Positions 52,538 to 62,455 are shown, counted from the first letter of the stretch. The stretch is DNA of 64,000 nucleotides from Acetobacteraceae bacterium (GCA_947475245.1 CANJLW010000013.1:36824-100823); one strand, 5' to 3'. Program-made: numbers and translations. Notes: generated from the letters alone by a model not told the origin.

Positions 52538-53455
52538 CTACATGCCTGCGTTGTGCGGCTTCAGGATCGCGTTCAGCACCGCGTGAACCGGCGTCGGAAT
52601 GCCGAGTTCCTTCCCCATCGCGACCACTTTGCCGCCGAGCCAGGGGAGTTCGATACGATTGCCGCGAATGAGGTCGTGGGCCATGGAGGCCATCATCGCG
52701 GGGGGGGAATTCTGCGTCCAGGCGACGGCTTTTTCGACCACGTCGTCCGGCAGGGGAATGCCCAGGGCATGACCGATCGCCGCGACCTCGGCCGCGGCGG
52801 CGGGAAACAGCGGGGCGATGTCGGGATCGTCGCGCAGCTTGCCGATCGGGGTGCGGCTTGCGGCGGTGATGCTGGCGTTGGTGGCCAGCAGGATGAACTT
52901 CAGCCACAGCTCCGTCACGATCTTGTCGCTGTGGGTGGCGTCGAAGCCGGCAAGCTTGCACATGGCCAGGAAGGCGTCGCCGCGCGCGCTGAGTCCGCCG
53001 TCGAGTTCGCCGAATACCAGACGCATGAATGTGCCGGTCTGACGGATGACGCCGGGTTCGGCGATCGTGGCGCTGATCTGCGCGACGCCGCCCATGACGG
53101 CTTCCTTTCCCAGGATCGGGATCAGACGCTCCGGCGCGTCGATACCGTTTTGCAGGGGAATGACCGCCGTGCCGGGGCCGACCAGCGGACGAATGTGTTC
53201 GCCCGCGCTTTCGACGTCCCATAGCTTGACGCAGAACAGCACGAAATCGACCTTGCCGATGCTCGCGGGATCGTCCGTGGCCTGGGTCGGGACGATATGG
53301 GTTTCCCCGCGCCCGCCGACGATCTTCAGCCCGTTGGCGCGCATGGCGGCCAGATGCGCCCCGCGCGCAACGAAGGTGACATCCGCGCCGGCCTTGGCCA
53401 GGGCGGCGCCGAACGCTCCGCCGACGCCGCCGGCGCCGATTACGGCAATGCGCAT
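52538..53455 (-). CDS. 2-dehydropantoate 2-reductase family protein
   Basis: 305 residues. The Rossmann motif IGAGGVGGAFGAAL is at residues 5-18, then NGLKI and PLQNGIDAPERL typical of ApbA/PanE. The conserved lysine of the active site corresponds to the helix TELWLKFILLATN (Lys and Asn), and the C-terminal RGNRIELPWLGGK is the family end. It reduces ketopantoate in vitamin B5 synthesis, or a related 2-keto acid. AGGAGA precedes the ATG. It lies next to argC and a GST; panE is plausible but paralogues are common. Confidence 0.85.
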   Translation of the reverse strand: MRIAVIGAGGVGGAFGAALAKAGADVTFVARGAHLAAMRANGLKIVGGRGETHIVPTQATDDPASIGKVDFVLFCVKLWDVESAGEHIRPLVGPGTAVIPLQNGIDAPERLIPILGKEAVMGGVAQISATIAEPGVIRQTGTFMRLVFGELDGGLSARGDAFLAMCKLAGFDATHSDKIVTELWLKFILLATNASITAASRTPIGKLRDDPDIAPLFPAAAAEVAAIGHALGIPLPDDVVEKAVAWTQNSPPAMMASMAHDLIRGNRIELPWLGGKVVAMGKELGIPTPVHAVLNAILKPHNAGM

Positions 53456-53564
53456 GATAAACTCTCCTGTTTCGGGACCGGCGAGGTCCGGCGATGATGC
53501 AATGGACGCAGCATATGCCCGGCTTCGCCGGTTTTCGCCAGGACGGCCGATTGATTTTGTTGGA

Positions 53565-54206
53565 TCAGGCGGGATCGAACTCCCGATCCTTGCTGGGGAT
53601 CAGGTCGTACGGCAGCGCGAAGCCGGGCAGCGCCTTCAGCCGCCGCGACCAGGCCTCCACATTCGGCCAACGCGCGATCTCCAACCCGCCTTCGGCCATG
53701 AACACCATGCGGCCCCAGCAGCCGATGTCGGCGATGGTCGGCGCGTCGCCCACCAGCCAATCGCGGCCGGCGAGCGATTGGTCGACGAAGCCGATGGCGG
53801 CTTCGGCGAGCGGGCGGAAATACTCCATCACCGCCGGATCGACGGCGCGAAAGCGGCTGTAGTGACGCACCTTCGCGACATTGGTGATCTGATCGGCCTC
53901 CCAGTCCAGCCATTCCCGCGCCGTCCAGCGATCCTGCTCCGTCTTGCCCTCGAAACAACCGGTTGCCCCGGCGAGGTAGCTGAGAATGACGTTCGACTGC
54001 ACGATGGTCAGCCCGCGATGCTGAAGCACCGGCACCTTGCCGTAGCGGTTGCGCGCCAGGTGTTCCGGCTCGTTCTGCTTGCCGATCTTCAGGTTCACGG
54101 TGCGAAAGCTGAACGGCAGGCCGGACAGCGCGAGAAACAGCATCGGCTTGTAGCTGGAGCTGGAGGTGAAGCTGCCGAACAGCGTCAGCCGGTTTGCATC
54201 TGTCAT
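53565..54206 (-). CDS. Glutathione S-transferase family protein
   Basis: 213 residues: an N-terminal thioredoxin-like GST domain (TLFGSFTSSSSYKPMLFL, VPVLQHRGLTIVQSNVIL with the cis-Pro/Ser pair) and a C-terminal helical domain (FVDQSLAGRDWLVGDAPTIADI). GGAAGGAAAA precedes the ATG. It may act in detoxification; the active Ser/Tyr is not certain. It lies 22 bases after the Uma2 gene and is probably cotranscribed. Confidence 0.82.
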   Translation of the reverse strand: MTDANRLTLFGSFTSSSSYKPMLFLALSGLPFSFRTVNLKIGKQNEPEHLARNRYGKVPVLQHRGLTIVQSNVILSYLAGATGCFEGKTEQDRWTAREWLDWEADQITNVAKVRHYSRFRAVDPAVMEYFRPLAEAAIGFVDQSLAGRDWLVGDAPTIADIGCWGRMVFMAEGGLEIARWPNVEAWSRRLKALPGFALPYDLIPSKDREFDPA

Positions 54207-54228
54207 GGGATTTTCCTTCCGCCCTGGG

Positions 54229-54813
54229 TCAGTCGGCGGGCTGCAACCAGGTGCCGGCGTAGAGTGATTCGACCGAGACCTGAAACCCGACGCTGTCGAG
54301 GGTCAACGTCCCGTCGGAAACCAGCAAGGGCTGCTCGGGCCAGGAGCCGTCGTCTTGCCGACGCAGCAGGCGCGCGCCGATTTCGGTGGAGTGGATGACA
54401 AGGATTTCCCGCACACTGGGAATGGTGGTGTAGGCCCAAACGTTGATCCAGGTTTTCGCCTTGTTGCCGGGCGACAGGATTTCAATCAGCAACACCGGAT
54501 CGACGGCGGCGGTGTCATCCCTACGGATCGGGCCGCAAACAACGGCCAGATCGGGGATACGCATGTTGCAGTCGGACTGCACACGCGGCACCACGCCGGG
54601 ATTGGCGATCACACGACAGGGACTGTTTTGAGCGCGCAGGTGGTTGCGGATCAAACTTCCGACCTCCGCCTGGATCGCCGCATGGGTCGGACTGGCCGGT
54701 GCCATCGCCAGGGCGACGCCGTCGACCAACTGCCAACAACCGGCGGTGGGCGGCGCCCATACCAGGAACTCCGCCACGGTCATGAAGTCAGGGATCGCGA
54801 GAGCCTGAGACAT
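54229..54813 (-). CDS. Uma2-family putative endonuclease
   Basis: 194 residues. The PD-(D/E)XK-like Uma2 (DUF820) fold shows in MTVAEFLVWAPPTAGCWQLVDG (Glu/Asp region), RIPDLAVVCG (Asp) and VLLIEILSPGNKAKTW (ExK core). Uma2 proteins are common in Cyanobacteria and high-GC bacteria, and their targets are unknown. I use the ATG at 54813, because the hairpin at 54829-54860 would lie inside the longer form. The window has a second member at 63203. Confidence 0.78.
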   Translation of the reverse strand: MSQALAIPDFMTVAEFLVWAPPTAGCWQLVDGVALAMAPASPTHAAIQAEVGSLIRNHLRAQNSPCRVIANPGVVPRVQSDCNMRIPDLAVVCGPIRRDDTAAVDPVLLIEILSPGNKAKTWINVWAYTTIPSVREILVIHSTEIGARLLRRQDDGSWPEQPLLVSDGTLTLDSVGFQVSVESLYAGTWLQPAD

Positions 54814-54828
54814 GCGGCCTGTCGAAAC

Positions 54829-54860
54829 GTCCGTCCCTTCCAGCACAGGAAGGGACGGAC
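54829..54860 (-). terminator. Terminator after the CDGSH gene
   Basis: Perfect 13-bp stem GTCCGTCCCTTCC / GGAAGGGACGGAC with a six-base loop, seven bases beyond the CDGSH stop; GTTTCG follows. Confidence 0.6.
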
Positions 54861-54867
54861 ATATCGC

Positions 54868-55116
54868 CTACGGCAGGTTCTTGTGCGACCCGTCGCAACG
54901 CGGTGCCTTGCCCGTGGCCTTGCAGCCGCAGAACGACACGACGCCCGACGTTTCGGCTTCGAACTTCATCGGCGAAAACCCGGTGCCCTTATGCGACCCG
55001 TCGCAGAACGGCTGCTTGCCGCTTTTGCCGCAGGAGCACCACCAATAGGCTTTACCGGCTTCGACTTCGACCTTGTAGGACGCTTTCTGCGCAACGATCG
55101 GCAGTGATTCTGACAT
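54868..55116 (-). CDS. Double CDGSH iron-sulfur domain protein
   Basis: 82 residues. Two CDGSH motifs: CSCGKSGKQPFCDGSH and CGCKATGKAPRCDGSH, each with three Cys and one His for a 2Fe-2S cluster. Related to mitoNEET and Miner proteins; it may shuttle clusters or electrons. The start at MSESLPIV follows a GGGGAAA-type site. It lies 17 bases from the HyuB gene, probably in one operon. Its role there is unknown. Confidence 0.88.
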   Translation of the reverse strand: MSESLPIVAQKASYKVEVEAGKAYWWCSCGKSGKQPFCDGSHKGTGFSPMKFEAETSGVVSFCGCKATGKAPRCDGSHKNLP

Positions 55117-55133
55117 GTCGGTTTCCCCTTGTG

Positions 55134-56825
55134 TTAAGCGCCGTAACCATAAATCCGGCGCGCTTCCGCCAGTGTAACGTAGCCGTCCAGCAGGTCCTCG
55201 GAAAGGGCTGCCGGATCGCGGTCCATGGGATCGCCGTAACCGCCCGAACCCGGCGCTTCCATCGTCACCAGGGAACCGGCCGGCGCCAGGAAACCGCCCT
55301 TGCTGGTCAGCTTGCGCGCATTGGTGTTCGGCGCGGTCAGCGCGATCGTCGCCGGCGCGCCCGCGTGGCCGCCATCCAGTCCGAACGGAGGCGTCACGGT
55401 GCGTTCGCAACAGACCGATGCCTGCGACTGGTTTTCCAGCACACGCCAGACCCGGCGCACGCCCAGCCCGCCGCGGTAGCGACCCGCCCCGCCACTGTCG
55501 GGGACAAGCGCGTATTCCTCCACGCGCAGTGGAAAGCTCATTTCCAGGATTTCAATCGGCGTATTGCTCATGTTCGAAACGGTGCTGGCGACGGCGTTGA
55601 TGCCGTCCTTGTTCGGACGCGCGCCGAAGCCGCCCTTGACCGATTCATAGCTCACGAACCGTTCCCCGGTGCGGTAGTCGACGCCGCCGAACGTCATCAC
55701 CGCCGACGTCCCCTGCGATCCCGCCATCACCGTGCGCGGCGTGATCGCGAACAGCGCGGCCATGACCATGTCGGCAACGCGATGCGACATTTCGTGATTG
55801 GCGTAGACCACCGGCGACGGGTGCTGGGCATGCACGACCGATCCGGGCGGCGCCGTCACCGTCACCGGACGCCAGCAGCCGGAATTCGGCGGGATCAGGC
55901 TTTTCGGATCGGCGATCATCTTCAGGGCGCAGAACACGCCGGAGGCCGTGACCGTCAGCGGCGCGTTCATCGGCCCCGCCACCGCCGGATCGGACCCGGT
56001 GAAATCCGCCACGATGGTGTCGCCGGCCTTGGTGATCTTCAGGTGGACTTTGAACGTGGCGTCCTCGGATTCGCCCACGCCGATCACGCCGTCGCCGTCA
56101 AAGATATCGGTGAATTCGGCCTCGCCGTCCGGCAACGCGCGCAGCGCGGCGCGCATCATGGTCTCGGAGTAGTCGAGCACCTCCTGCATGATCTCCAGCA
56201 GCGTATCGACGCCGTACTTGGTCGCGAGTTCGCTCAGACGCTGCGCGGCGCGCCAATTGGCGGCAACCTGGGCGCGCAGATCGCCCAACCGTTCCGTCGG
56301 CGTCCGCACGTTGGCGAAAATGATCGCCTCGATCGCCGGGTCCGGCTTGCCGTCGCGATACAACCGGATCGGCGGCAGGCGCAGCCCTTCCCCATAAATC
56401 TCAGTGACGGCGCCGTAGCTGCCGGGCGAGGCGCTGCCGATATCCGGCCAATGCGCCCGCACGCAGCCAAAGCCCAACAACCGCCCGTCGTGGAAAGCCG
56501 GCGCGACGACGTTGACGTCGGGCAGATGGGAACCGCCGTCATAGGGATCGTTGTGGATGAACACGTCGCCCGGCGCGGCGTCGGGAAAGGCGCGGACGAT
56601 CGCGCGGACCGCATCGGGCATCGACCCCAGATGGATCGGCAAATCGGGCCCCTGCGCGACCATATTGCCGGCAATGTCGAAGATCCCGCAGGAATAATCG
56701 CCGGCGACCTTCAGCAGCGGCGAATAGGCCGTCTTGGCCAGGACGATCTTCATCTCCTCCGCCGCCGAATACAGCGCGTTCTTGACCACCTCAAAGCGGG
56801 CCGGATCGGTTTTCAACGTGCTCAT
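55134..56825 (-). CDS. Hydantoinase B/oxoprolinase family protein (HyuB)
   Basis: 563 residues, the length of HyuB. Family blocks IFDIAGNMVAQGPDLPIHLG and HNDPYDGGSHLPDVNVVAP are intact. HyuB usually pairs with HyuA to make an ATP-dependent hydantoinase or acetone/acetophenone carboxylase-type enzyme. Here no hyuA is adjacent: the next gene upstream is the hybrid kinase. AGGAGC precedes the ATG. Its partner may be elsewhere, or the reaction may differ. Confidence 0.87.
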   Translation of the reverse strand: MSTLKTDPARFEVVKNALYSAAEEMKIVLAKTAYSPLLKVAGDYSCGIFDIAGNMVAQGPDLPIHLGSMPDAVRAIVRAFPDAAPGDVFIHNDPYDGGSHLPDVNVVAPAFHDGRLLGFGCVRAHWPDIGSASPGSYGAVTEIYGEGLRLPPIRLYRDGKPDPAIEAIIFANVRTPTERLGDLRAQVAANWRAAQRLSELATKYGVDTLLEIMQEVLDYSETMMRAALRALPDGEAEFTDIFDGDGVIGVGESEDATFKVHLKITKAGDTIVADFTGSDPAVAGPMNAPLTVTASGVFCALKMIADPKSLIPPNSGCWRPVTVTAPPGSVVHAQHPSPVVYANHEMSHRVADMVMAALFAITPRTVMAGSQGTSAVMTFGGVDYRTGERFVSYESVKGGFGARPNKDGINAVASTVSNMSNTPIEILEMSFPLRVEEYALVPDSGGAGRYRGGLGVRRVWRVLENQSQASVCCERTVTPPFGLDGGHAGAPATIALTAPNTNARKLTSKGGFLAPAGSLVTMEAPGSGGYGDPMDRDPAALSEDLLDGYVTLAEARRIYGYGA

Positions 56826-56850
56826 GGCTGCATGCTCCTGCTGAGCGTCA

Positions 56851-59800
56851 TCATTTCCCGAGAGGGATCAATTCGCCAAGCACTCTCTCGGTGCTTTCGA
56901 CGATTTCCGTGTATCCGGCGGCGGCCTGGGGTAAATTCTGGCTGCGGCAGGCGCGTTCGACCTCCCGCGCCAGACGGCTGAGACCGGTGGCGCCGCAATT
57001 GCCGGCGACGGAGACCAGGTCGTGCGCCTCCTTGGCCGCGGCAACCGTGTCTTCCTCCCGCAGCCTTTCGCCCAGCCGAACGACGCGGGCCTGAATATCG
57101 ATGCGCGATTCTTCCATGAATTTGGCGAGTTGATCGTCGTTCATGAAGCGACGCAGGCTCTCGACGACCGAACGATCGATGGAATCGCCCCCGGCCACCG
57201 CCGCGGCCAGCGGGGCGGACGGCACCGCGCCCGTCAGATCGGCCAGAACGGCGAACAAGGCGGCGGGCGTGATGGGCTTACTCAGATAGGCATCCAGGCC
57301 TGCGGCTCGATACCGCTCCTCGGCACCGGCCAGCGCGTCGGCGGTGACGGCGACGACCGGCACGTCGCGCTTGGGCGGCGCCAAAGCGCGGATACGCCGC
57401 GTGGCCTGGACCCCGTCCATGATCGGCATCTGGATATCCATCAGCACGATGTCGAAGTCGGTCTTCACGACTGCTTCCACCGCCTCTCGCCCGTTGGACG
57501 CGACATCGACGCGATGCCCCGCCCCTTCCAGCAGGGCGATCAACAGCCGCTGGTTGATCCGATTATCGTCGGCCACGAGGACGTTCAGCATGCGGGTCGG
57601 AACCGCCGGCGCATTGGCCGCTTCATCCTGGTTCGGGGTCGCGACTTCATTCAGCGCGGGCGGCAGGCGCAGGCGGATGGTAAAGCAACTGCCCTGTTCC
57701 GGGGTGCTCGTCACGCCGATCGTGCCGCCCATCAGTTCCACCAGTTCGCGGCTGATCGCGAGTCCCAGTCCGGTACCGCCGAAGCGGCGGGAGATCGAAC
57801 TGTCCCCCTGGGAAAATTTCTGGAACAGGCGTTGGCGGGTTTCTTCCGTCATGCCGATGCCGGTATCCGTGACCTCGATCAACACGACGTCGGCATCCGC
57901 CGCGGAACCGGAGAGAACGGGTGAGACGCGCACATGGATGCGCCCGCGTTCGGTGAACTTCACGGCGTTGCTGAGCAGGTTCAGCATCACCTGACGCAGC
58001 CGCAAAGCATCGCCGTGCACGGCGCGACGGCACGCCGGGTCGATATCCAGATGCAGGCCCAGGCGCTTCTCCCGCGCTCGGATCGCCAGCAGCCCGACCG
58101 CTGATTCGACCATCTCGTCGAGCCGGAAATCCGACGGTTCCAGCTCCACCCGGCCGGCTTCCAACTTGGAGATATCCAGGATGTCGTTGATGACCTCCAG
58201 CAACGCATGCGCGGATTCTTCGATCCCCATCGCGCATTCGCGCTGTTCGACCGAAAGCGCGGTGCGGGAGAGGATTTCGTTCATGCCGATGATGCCGTTC
58301 ATCGGCGTGCGGATTTCATGCGACATATTGGCCAGGAACTCGGTCTTGGCGGCGTTCGCCCGTTCCGCCTGCTCCCGCGCCGCCTCGGCCGTCAGGCGCG
58401 CGGTTTCCGCGCGTTCCTCCGCCCGCTTGCGTTCGGTGATGTCGGTATAGGTGCGCACCAGACCGCCGTCGGTCAGCGGCTGGCTGCGCACCTCGATCGT
58501 GCGGCCGTTGGCCCGCTCGCGCTGATAGACATGCGGCTGATCCAGCAAACCGCCGGCGCGGATCATCTCCTGAATATCGGCCGGTGTGTGGACGAAGTCG
58601 TCGGTCTTCCACTGATACGCCAGCACCTCGCTGAAATGCGGCCGCGACAGCATCAGCGAGGCCGGCAAACCCAGCATCTCCATCGTTCGACTGTTGCAGA
58701 CCACCACGATCCGGTTGGGATCGACCATCAGGATGCCCTGATCCATGTTTTCGAACGTCGTCTGCAAAAGCTGCGACTTCTCCTCGCCCTCGCGTTGGCT
58801 GCGCTGCAAGGCCTCGGTCGAGGCGACCAGTTCCACCGTACGATTGGTCAGCATCGCGCCGGTGCGCTCAAGCTCCTGGTTGTGCCGCACCAGCGACGCC
58901 TCCGACCGGGCGAGGCGGGTGACCTGCATCGACAACTGAATGAACAGGCCGATCAGCACGAGGATGACGACGACCGCGCCGATGCCGACGAACAGGCTTT
59001 GCTTGCGCCACGGGCCCAGGGACACCGATTCCGACCGCCCGACCTCCACCACCAGCGGGTAATCGAACAGCGGATGCACCGATATCGTCATCCGATCGTT
59101 CGTCTCCGCGCCCGCGACGCGCAGCAGCCCCTGCCCCGCGGCCACCGCGTCCTGCCAGAGCCGTCCGCCCGCGCGATCCAGATCGGCGGTTTCCGACCCG
59201 CCGGGATGGCGCAGGAACGTCATGCCGTTTTTATGCGACAACGTGATCGTGCTGCCGTCCGACGCGCCGACGGCGTCGAGGAATTCCACGAAATAGCGCA
59301 GCGAAAGCCGAGCCACGACGATCCCGATCAGTTCCCCGTCGCGCCCGGATATCCGTCGCGCCAGCACCATCGTGCGGGCCTGCTGCGGATCGCTGCGATA
59401 GGGAATGGACAGATACGTCGTCCCGGCGCGGTCGGTCTGAAAGTGGCGGAACACGTCCCCGGCCGACAGGTCGGTATCCGGTGTCGGCCATACCAGCGAA
59501 CTGTTCAGCAACCGCCCATCGGCGGTGACCAGCGCCAACGCTTCCACCTGCGGCAGGTTCCGGGTACGCGCGGACAGTTCCATGTGCGTCGCTTCCGTGC
59601 CCAGCAAGGCCCGAAACTGCTCCGCGCTGTCCAGCCCGATGCCGAGCGTTTGGTCGAGCGTGGCCTGGACGACGAGGTCGGCGGCCTGCAGGGCGCGCGC
59701 GGTTTGTTCCGCCAGCACGACACCAAGGCGCTGCTGATCGCGTTCGGCATTGTCCGCCGCGGTATTGCGGGCATCCCAGATCGACAGGGTGGCGGCGACC

Positions 59801-59886
59801 AGGATGACCACGATCAGCGCGAAGCAAACCACCGCAAGCCCGCGTGTGACGGAACGCGGCTTCAGCGAAGGATCGACCGGCGTCAA
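56851..59886 (-). CDS. Hybrid sensor histidine kinase / response regulator with HPt domain
   Basis: 1011 residues from the TTG. Order: N-terminal TM helix near 20, a periplasmic dCache-like sensor (to about 285), a second TM near 300, a PAS domain ([13 protein letters not shown]) and HisKA with phospho-His H523 in [12 protein letters not shown]. HATPase motifs follow ([23 protein letters not shown]), then a receiver with Asp near 817 in [12 protein letters not shown], and an HPt with H955 in AHDLVSVAG. This is a complete phosphorelay in one protein; the final output regulator is not in the window. Start uncertain: no SD serves the TTG, but AAAAGGA lies eight bases before an in-frame CTG at 59922. 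Confidence 0.88.
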   Translation of the reverse strand: MTPVDPSLKPRSVTRGLAVVCFALIVVILVAATLSIWDARNTAADNAERDQQRLGVVLAEQTARALQAADLVVQATLDQTLGIGLDSAEQFRALLGTEATHMELSARTRNLPQVEALALVTADGRLLNSSLVWPTPDTDLSAGDVFRHFQTDRAGTTYLSIPYRSDPQQARTMVLARRISGRDGELIGIVVARLSLRYFVEFLDAVGASDGSTITLSHKNGMTFLRHPGGSETADLDRAGGRLWQDAVAAGQGLLRVAGAETNDRMTISVHPLFDYPLVVEVGRSESVSLGPWRKQSLFVGIGAVVVILVLIGLFIQLSMQVTRLARSEASLVRHNQELERTGAMLTNRTVELVASTEALQRSQREGEEKSQLLQTTFENMDQGILMVDPNRIVVVCNSRTMEMLGLPASLMLSRPHFSEVLAYQWKTDDFVHTPADIQEMIRAGGLLDQPHVYQRERANGRTIEVRSQPLTDGGLVRTYTDITERKRAEERAETARLTAEAAREQAERANAAKTEFLANMSHEIRTPMNGIIGMNEILSRTALSVEQRECAMGIEESAHALLEVINDILDISKLEAGRVELEPSDFRLDEMVESAVGLLAIRAREKRLGLHLDIDPACRRAVHGDALRLRQVMLNLLSNAVKFTERGRIHVRVSPVLSGSAADADVVLIEVTDTGIGMTEETRQRLFQKFSQGDSSISRRFGGTGLGLAISRELVELMGGTIGVTSTPEQGSCFTIRLRLPPALNEVATPNQDEAANAPAVPTRMLNVLVADDNRINQRLLIALLEGAGHRVDVASNGREAVEAVVKTDFDIVLMDIQMPIMDGVQATRRIRALAPPKRDVPVVAVTADALAGAEERYRAAGLDAYLSKPITPAALFAVLADLTGAVPSAPLAAAVAGGDSIDRSVVESLRRFMNDDQLAKFMEESRIDIQARVVRLGERLREEDTVAAAKEAHDLVSVAGNCGATGLSRLAREVERACRSQNLPQAAAGYTEIVESTERVLGELIPLGK

Positions 59887-59979
59887 CGACGGGGCGGACT
59901 GCGTGGCGCCACTGCTACCCAGACTCGAGTTCCTTTTATCCTCGCGCTTTACGCGTCGGACGATTTTAGACCACGACGC

Positions 59980-60288
59980 TCAGCTTTGGCGATGGGGACG
60001 GCGGGTCGGCTTCGGACCGCCAAAAGACAGAGAGAAGCCGATAAAGATCACGCCCAGCGCCGCGGGCCCCAACCAGGCCGGACGCACCAGCAAGGGCATC
60101 GCCAGTTCCGCCCAGGCCCACGGGCCGAACACCGACTCAACCCCCCCTTGCAGCCGCGTCACCGCATCCCGATCAAGCATGTTCAATGCTCGGCCCAGCG
60201 ATACGGTCCTTGGTCCCAGCGTCGCGAGGGCGACGGCCAAGACGAACAGGATGGATGCGATGATGGCGAGGACGCGTTTGGTAATCAC
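59980..60288 (-). CDS. Two-TM membrane protein coupled to msrP
   Basis: 102 residues. Two hydrophobic segments: VLAIIASILFVLAVALATLG at the N-terminus and PAALGVIFIGFSLSFG near the C-terminus, separated by a loop with WAWAEL. The C-terminus is basic (RRPHRQ). It overlaps the msrP stop by ATGA, so it is a probable partner of MsrP. It is not MsrQ (a six-helix haem protein of about 200 residues) and carries no haem-His pattern. Unknown family. Confidence 0.6.
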   Translation of the reverse strand: MITKRVLAIIASILFVLAVALATLGPRTVSLGRALNMLDRDAVTRLQGGVESVFGPWAWAELAMPLLVRPAWLGPAALGVIFIGFSLSFGGPKPTRRPHRQS

Positions 60289-61208
60289 ATGAACAGCTTC
60301 TCGTGCTTCAGGTCTGTATACAGGCTTGCGACGAATTCGGCATAGCCATTGTATATCTGCGTGGGCACCATTTCGTCGTTACCCAACAGCCGCTCCCGCG
60401 CCTGGCTCCACCGCGGATGCGCCACGGCGGGGTTCACATTGGCCCAAAATCCGTATTCCGCGGGCTGGATGCCTTCCCAGAAGGTTTTCGGGCGCTTGTC
60501 GGTGAACGTGATTTTGGCGATCGATTTCACCGATTTGAAGCCATATTTCCAGGGCAACACCAGCCGGATCGGCCCGCCGTTCTGCGGCGGCATCGGCTTG
60601 CCGTAAAGACCTGTCCCGACGAACGTCAGATCGTTCGCGGCTTCCTGGATCGTCACGCCCTCGGTGTACGGCCAGGGGTAGAAGGGCGAATCCAGCCCCT
60701 TCATCGTCTTGTCCTGCGCGGTCTCAAACACGACGTATTTCGCCGCGGAGGTCGGTTCGGCCAAGGCCACCAACTGGCTGAGGGTAAAGCCCGTCCAGGG
60801 CACCGTCATCGCCCAGGTTTCCACGCAGCGATGACGATAAATCCGCTCCTCCTGCTGCACTTGCTTCAGCAGGTCGTCGATATCGATCGTCCTCGGCTGC
60901 TTGATCAGACCATCCAGCTTGATCGTCCAGGGGCGCTGCTTCAGCGCCTGCGCCTGCCGCCAGATGTTCTTGCTTTCGCCGTACTCGTAGAAATTATTAT
61001 AGGTCGTGGCGTTTTTTTCGTCCGTTAAGGCGCGCCCCGCCTCAAACTTCGGATTGCGCGTCGGCGCATCGCCCGGCGCGGCCAGGGCCGGTCCGGCGGA
61101 GGCCAGCGCCAAGGCACCGGCCATCAATCCGCGCCGGTTCAACGCCAATGCCTCCGGCGTGACGAGGTGTTCCGAAATTTCCCAACCGCGACGCCTGACG
61201 ATATGCAT
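60285..61208 (-). CDS. msrP: Protein-methionine-sulfoxide reductase catalytic subunit MsrP (YedY)
   Basis: 307 residues. The N-terminal MHIVRRRGWEISEHLVTPEA and the Tat-type NRRGLMAGALALASAGPALA mark an exported molybdoenzyme. The molybdopterin cysteine is C128 in RHRCVETWAM. MsrP repairs oxidised methionine in periplasmic proteins, taking electrons from the membrane protein MsrQ. I start at MHIVRRRG. No msrQ gene is in the window. Confidence 0.92.
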   Translation of the reverse strand: MHIVRRRGWEISEHLVTPEALALNRRGLMAGALALASAGPALAAPGDAPTRNPKFEAGRALTDEKNATTYNNFYEYGESKNIWRQAQALKQRPWTIKLDGLIKQPRTIDIDDLLKQVQQEERIYRHRCVETWAMTVPWTGFTLSQLVALAEPTSAAKYVVFETAQDKTMKGLDSPFYPWPYTEGVTIQEAANDLTFVGTGLYGKPMPPQNGGPIRLVLPWKYGFKSVKSIAKITFTDKRPKTFWEGIQPAEYGFWANVNPAVAHPRWSQARERLLGNDEMVPTQIYNGYAEFVASLYTDLKHEKLFM

Positions 61209-61248
61209 GATCCGCTCCCTTGCCCGTCCGACCTGACTTTGGTCACAC

Positions 61249-61268
61249 ATTGTCGGACGCGCGACAAT
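61249..61268. promoter_or_regulatory. Inverted repeat ATTGTCG-N6-CGACAAT in the msrP/dcyD divergent region
   Basis: Perfect 7-bp arms, 41 bases upstream of the msrP ATG and 71 bases upstream of the dcyD ATG. Probable operator for one or both genes; no known consensus matched. Confidence 0.45.
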
Positions 61269-61339
61269 CGGGGACATTACACATCCCACGTCGCCGCATG
61301 ATAATTTTCGTACGCGCGCCCGCCCGGAAGGACCGTTCC

Positions 61340-62344
61340 ATGCATCTCGCCCGCTTCCCTCGCGTTCGTCTGTTTCCCACCCCGACGCCGCTTGAAAAGC
61401 TGGAGAATCTGAGCCGCCATTTGGGCGGGCCGGAAATCTGGATCAAGCGCGACGATTGCACCGTGGTCGCCACCGGCGGCAACAAAGTGCGCAAGCTGGA
61501 ATGGCTGATTGGTGAGGCCCGCGCCCAGGGCGCCGATCACATCGTGACTCAAGGCGCGGTGCAATCGAACCACGTGCGCCAGACCGCCGCCGTCGCCGCG
61601 CGATTCGGCATGAAATGCACGGCGCTGCTGGAACACCGGATCGAGACCAACGATCGCGACTATCTGGCCAGCGGCAACATTTTCCTGGATCGGCTGTTCG
61701 GCTGCGAGATCGAATACCGCGCCGGCGGGATGGATATGAACGCGGAAGCCGAGAAAAAGGGCGAGGAACTGCGCGCCGCCGGCGCCAAGGCCTATGTCAT
61801 CCCCGGCGGCGGATCGAACCGCGTCGGCGCGCTGGGCTATGTGTCGTGCGCGCAGGAACTGGTGCAGCAGGCCGACGAGATGGGCCTGGTCATCGACCGC
61901 CTGGTGACCGCGACCGGCAGCGCCGGCACCCATGCCGGCCTGGTCGTCGGGTTGGAGGGAGTCAATTCCCACATCCCGGTGCTGGGTATCGGCGTGCGCC
62001 TGCCGAAGGATCGCCAAGAGGCGAACGTGTTCCGCCTCGCCGAGGCCACGGCCGAGTACGTCGGCCTGACCGGCGGCATCCGACGCGAAGCGGTGGTGGC
62101 CAATTGCGACTATGTCGGCGAAGGCTACGGCATCCCCACCCCCGGCATGATCGAGGCCGTGCAAACCCTTGCTCGCCTGGAGGGGATTTTGCTCGATCCC
62201 GTGTACTCGGGGAAGGCGATGGCGGGGATGATCGACCTGATCCGCAAGGGAGAGATCGGGGCATCGGAGACGGTTGTATTCCTGCACACCGGCGGGGCGG
62301 TAGGGCTGTTTGGGTACAACGGCACGTTTGACGCGGCGGGGTGA
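61340..62344 (+). CDS. dcyD: D-cysteine desulfhydrase (ACC deaminase-like PLP enzyme)
   Basis: 334 residues. PLP lysine K49 lies in [12 protein letters not shown]; the [13 protein letters not shown] loop follows, and the fold is the tryptophan synthase beta family. D-cysteine desulfhydrase is likelier than ACC deaminase from the overall pattern (D-Cys to pyruvate, H2S and ammonia), but the two families overlap. GGAAGGA precedes the ATG at MHLARFP; the earlier ATG at 61220 has no SD and adds 40 residues. A divergent msrP shares the upstream region. Confidence 0.82.
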   Translation: MHLARFPRVRLFPTPTPLEKLENLSRHLGGPEIWIKRDDCTVVATGGNKVRKLEWLIGEARAQGADHIVTQGAVQSNHVRQTAAVAARFGMKCTALLEHRIETNDRDYLASGNIFLDRLFGCEIEYRAGGMDMNAEAEKKGEELRAAGAKAYVIPGGGSNRVGALGYVSCAQELVQQADEMGLVIDRLVTATGSAGTHAGLVVGLEGVNSHIPVLGIGVRLPKDRQEANVFRLAEATAEYVGLTGGIRREAVVANCDYVGEGYGIPTPGMIEAVQTLARLEGILLDPVYSGKAMAGMIDLIRKGEIGASETVVFLHTGGAVGLFGYNGTFDAAG

Positions 62345-62352
62345 TGCGGGTG

Positions 62353-62376
62353 GGGGGCGCTGTGCTCGGCGCCCCC
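62353..62376 (+). terminator. Hairpin after dcyD
   Basis: 8-bp stem GGGGGCGC / GCGCCCCC with an eight-base loop, eight bases past the dcyD stop. No U-tract, so termination strength is uncertain. Confidence 0.5.
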
Positions 62377-62419
62377 TGGCGGGGTGTGAAAGCCGCCGGT
62401 CCACACCACGCCGGAACCT

Positions 62420-62448
62420 TTGACGAATTATACAAAAATATGTATATC
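62420..62448 (+). promoter_or_regulatory. Promoter with palindromic operator of the higBA locus
   Basis: -35 TTGACG (62420-62425), 17-base spacer, -10 TATATC (62443-62448). A perfect inverted repeat TATACA-N6-TGTATA (62429-62446) covers the spacer and -10, the classic position for antitoxin autorepression. The predicted start falls next to the ATG at 62456. Confidence 0.6.
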
Positions 62449-62455
62449 CAGATAA

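Noticed and set aside
54903..56981. Long plus-strand frame (692 codons) over hyuB
   Set aside because: Antisense shadow; composition dominated by Arg/His/Gln/Gly.
58207..60345. Long plus-strand frame (712 codons) over the hybrid kinase
   Set aside because: Antisense shadow of a clear multi-domain kinase, with no motif of its own.
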